64,000 bases of DNA, from assembly GCF_021440085.1 (NCBI RefSeq), contig NZ_JAKCPW010000007.1, forward strand, positions 248,001 through 312,000, in the 5' to 3' direction. Both the position numbers and the translations under genes were made by a program. This stretch comes from Dyadobacter sp. CY261 (GTDB lineage Bacteria > Bacteroidota > Bacteroidia > Cytophagales > Spirosomataceae). Position 1 is the stretch's first letter. Each line of letters begins with the position of its first letter. Of this stretch, positions 62,255 to 64,000 are shown piece after piece. The notes under the pieces are model-generated. The model was not told the DNA's origin. It saw nothing but the letters and a program-made list of their open reading frames with translations, and ran no database searches.

Positions 62255-64000
62255 CTAAGAGCTTGTGATAATCTTGTAAATCAGTTTAACTAGAACTGTT
62301 GTTTTCAGGTTGAGAGCCACAACGGCGTTGTTTGTTAAGATTTGAAGTAAAGAAGGTTCCAGGCTTTCTTCACCTGAATAGAAAACCAATGGCGTTTTCT
62401 TCCTGATTTTATTAAATTCATTCAATTCTTTTAATTGCTCTTCCTGATGTCGGCTACCTGGAATTGAACATACAATCAGGTCGCAATGATTGTCTTTAAG
62501 AAAGACCGATGCCTTGGCGAATGAAGATTGCCGGTAAATTGTGTTCTGAGGTAGCTGATTAATGATAGGGTTCAAGAAAGTATAGTTGTTTCCTATTAAA
62601 AGAATTTTCGGCAGACTCTTACGTAATAATGGATCTAGTTGTTGGGTATTCAAGTAGTTATTTTCATCTGAAAATAACAATATAGGTGTAGACTGATTAA
62701 GTTTATCGAAAGCATTCAATAGGTTGGAGTGGTCGCTTCCTGAGTTGTAGGCTGAAAGGGACGAAATAATGAAGTCGAATTCCTTTTTCAGACATTTCTC
62801 CTGCGCCTCCTGCCATGATTCGTACTGATAAAATGTTGTGCCATATTTTGTTAAAGTTTTGATAAGCCTGTCAAATGATTTATCGTGATGCAGCCACAAG
62901 ATGTCAAAATCATGTTTGTAGTAAAATTTTTCAGGGAGGTCCGACTGCTCCAATAGGTCAAGTTCCAGCATCGTACCACCTTCGGTATAGGCACCGATCG
63001 TGAAGGCTTCGTAAGCTGTAACTTCGAGCCGGGCTGCTCCGTCTTTGAAATTCAAATACTTAATCTCGCTGGAAAATGTATCATGCAGAAAAATGGCTAC
63101 CTGCCTGTCGTCTTTTTTATCGGGAGAAAGTACTGTAATTTTAACCTTATAAGATACACTTGAACTCGTTGCTTTGTCGACCTTCGCATTTAAAGAATAT
63201 CCATCAGTCTTCGCATTTCCACCCCAGCGGAATTTTTGAAGATCGTCGCGTACGACCATCTTTCTTTCACTATACAATTGCTGGACTCTTTCTTTAAAAT
63301 CAAGGTCAGCCAAGCTATCATCTGCTAACGATTTTTGTATCTGATTAATGAAAGCATTTGCGACTGCCTGGAATCCATTCTTGCTCGGTAGCAGTTCATT
63401 GGCCCATTGGTCTGGAGGGATACTGTTGCGAGTGTCAACAAAAGTTACCTTATTTCTGAATTGATTATCCTGGGTAATACTGCTTAGTTTATCTGCAAAT
63501 CTGTCTACAATGTATTTGACTAAATTTTGTCTTTGGCTCTGAGGACTTATACCAGATTCAGTCATAGTGCGGCCTACCCAGTTGATTTTTTCAGCGCTTG
63601 TTTTTAGTGGTATGAAATAATCGTAGCAATGAAAAAATATTTTCGAATTCGGATGTTTTGATAATAATTTATTAAAAAGATTTTTAAAATTTATTTCTAT
63701 GGTACTTAATTTTTTGAAGAATTCGGTCGATAGATAACGATCAATTTTACTATTTTCCTCGTTGGGTTTGCCATTCAAGAAGGAGGGGAAATCTTCTCCA
63801 AAAAGGTCATTAAGGCCATAACTCACAATGATGAAATCAAACCCGCCGGACTCTTCTGCTTTCAGATAGTTGCCCGAATTGATAGCTTCTTCCAGTGAAG
63901 CTGCTGGATTTGCGACACTGTAAATCGCGTATAATCTTGATAACTGATCTAAAATATCTACTTCTAGCAGCGGATATTGAAACCAGGAATCACCTAATGC
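62255..64000 (-). CDS. SGNH-hydrolase-like / pYEATS / double receiver-like fusion protein (cut by window edge)
   Basis: An open minus-strand frame reaches the right edge (581 residues visible; a GTG at 63826 is internal). Numbered from the first visible residue: GDS block at 3-5 (ALGDSWFQYP, Ser5), GxND block at 62-65 (SYGLNDLFG), both SGNH hydrolase marks; the block expected to hold the catalytic His reads WANELLPSKNGF, with Leu at residue 204 where relatives have His. A prokaryotic YEATS domain follows (~248-350: RWGGNAKTDGYSLNA, VAIFLHDTF, AYEAFTIGAYTEGGTMLELD). Then two receiver-like folds (~363-450: FDILWLHHDKSFDRL, DFIISS; ~463-581: PKILLIGNNYTF, DLIVCSIPG) with Ser where the phospho-acceptor Asp should be. 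The gene is far more AT-rich than its neighbours. No signal peptide is visible, but the N-terminus is missing. Activity and partners are unknown; a signalling or conflict role is inferred from the pYEATS domain. Confidence 0.8.
   Translation of the reverse strand, partial: ALGDSWFQYPLLEVDILDQLSRLYAIYSVANPAASLEEAINSGNYLKAEESGGFDFIIVSYGLNDLFGEDFPSFLNGKPNEENSKIDRYLSTEFFKKLSTIEINFKNLFNKLLSKHPNSKIFFHCYDYFIPLKTSAEKINWVGRTMTESGISPQSQRQNLVKYIVDRFADKLSSITQDNQFRNKVTFVDTRNSIPPDQWANELLPSKNGFQAVANAFINQIQKSLADDSLADLDFKERVQQLYSERKMVVRDDLQKFRWGGNAKTDGYSLNAKVDKATSSSVSYKVKITVLSPDKKDDRQVAIFLHDTFSSEIKYLNFKDGAARLEVTAYEAFTIGAYTEGGTMLELDLLEQSDLPEKFYYKHDFDILWLHHDKSFDRLIKTLTKYGTTFYQYESWQEAQEKCLKKEFDFIISSLSAYNSGSDHSNLLNAFDKLNQSTPILLFSDENNYLNTQQLDPLLRKSLPKILLIGNNYTFLNPIINQLPQNTIYRQSSFAKASVFLKDNHCDLIVCSIPGSRHQEEQLKELNEFNKIRKKTPLVFYSGEESLEPSLLQILTNNAVVALNLKTTVLVKLIYKIITSS

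Noticed and set aside
62255-63826. Protein starting at GTG 63826
   Set aside because: The frame stays open to 64000 and upstream residues contain the GDSW block that completes the SGNH domain, so the start is beyond the window.

Overview
The window looks like chromosomal DNA of a free-living Bacteroidota, most probably a Cytophagales member close to Dyadobacter (inference). The grounds are three SusC/SusD pairs, two hybrid two-component regulators (HTCC), an ECF sigma/FecR pair with an STN-bearing SusC, proteins with type IX secretion (T9SS) sorting domains, PadR-linked FtsX-type permeases with an N-terminal prefix domain, and many AraC regulators. No tRNA, rRNA, CRISPR array, insertion sequence or phage gene was recognised.

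Layout. 1-4.5 kb (minus strand): the N-terminal part of a phospholipase D-like protein cut by the left edge, then two aldo/keto reductases framed by two AraC regulators. 4.5-9.4 kb: an HTCC with no SusC/D partner and a MddA-like membrane methyltransferase. 9.6-16.9 kb: a tight plus-strand run of two paralogous outer-membrane beta-barrel proteins, a Tat-exported Gfo/Idh/MocA oxidoreductase and a vanadium-haloperoxidase-type lipoprotein, closed by a perfect 15-bp hairpin. 17.1-23.7 kb: ECF sigma, FecR anti-sigma, STN-SusC and SusD, a trans-envelope-signalling uptake locus. 23.8-28.8 kb: a Tat alkaline phosphatase divergent from a T9SS-secreted ExeM/NucH nuclease, with TTAACA direct repeats of 11-bp period and a TAGCTTTG promoter motif on each strand between them; together they look like a phosphate/DNA-scavenging pair.

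29-44.3 kb: a polysaccharide utilisation locus made of an HTCC, SusC, SusD, a surface glycan-binding lipoprotein, a GH44 endoglucanase/xyloglucanase with a T9SS tail and a GH31 alpha-xylosidase-like enzyme. The enzyme set points to xyloglucan. A cluster of palindrome-rich intergenic repeats (39.5-40.0 kb) separates the binding-protein gene from the enzyme genes. 44.4-50 kb (minus): two large FtsX/MacB-type permeases under a PadR regulator. 50.5-54.8 kb: an AraC regulator, an epoxide hydrolase, another AraC regulator and a TetX-like flavin monooxygenase. 55-56.9 kb: a T9SS-exported repeat protein with a gliding-motility-type C-terminus. 57.4-62.2 kb: a third SusC/SusD pair with a strong terminator.

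The most unusual object is at the right edge (62,255-64,000, minus): an AT-rich gene, cut by the window end, for an SGNH-hydrolase-like domain whose expected catalytic histidine is leucine, followed by a prokaryotic YEATS (pYEATS) domain and two receiver-like domains without phospho-acceptor aspartates. Such an architecture resembles prokaryotic signalling or conflict proteins and is the best candidate here for an undescribed system; its partners would lie beyond the window.
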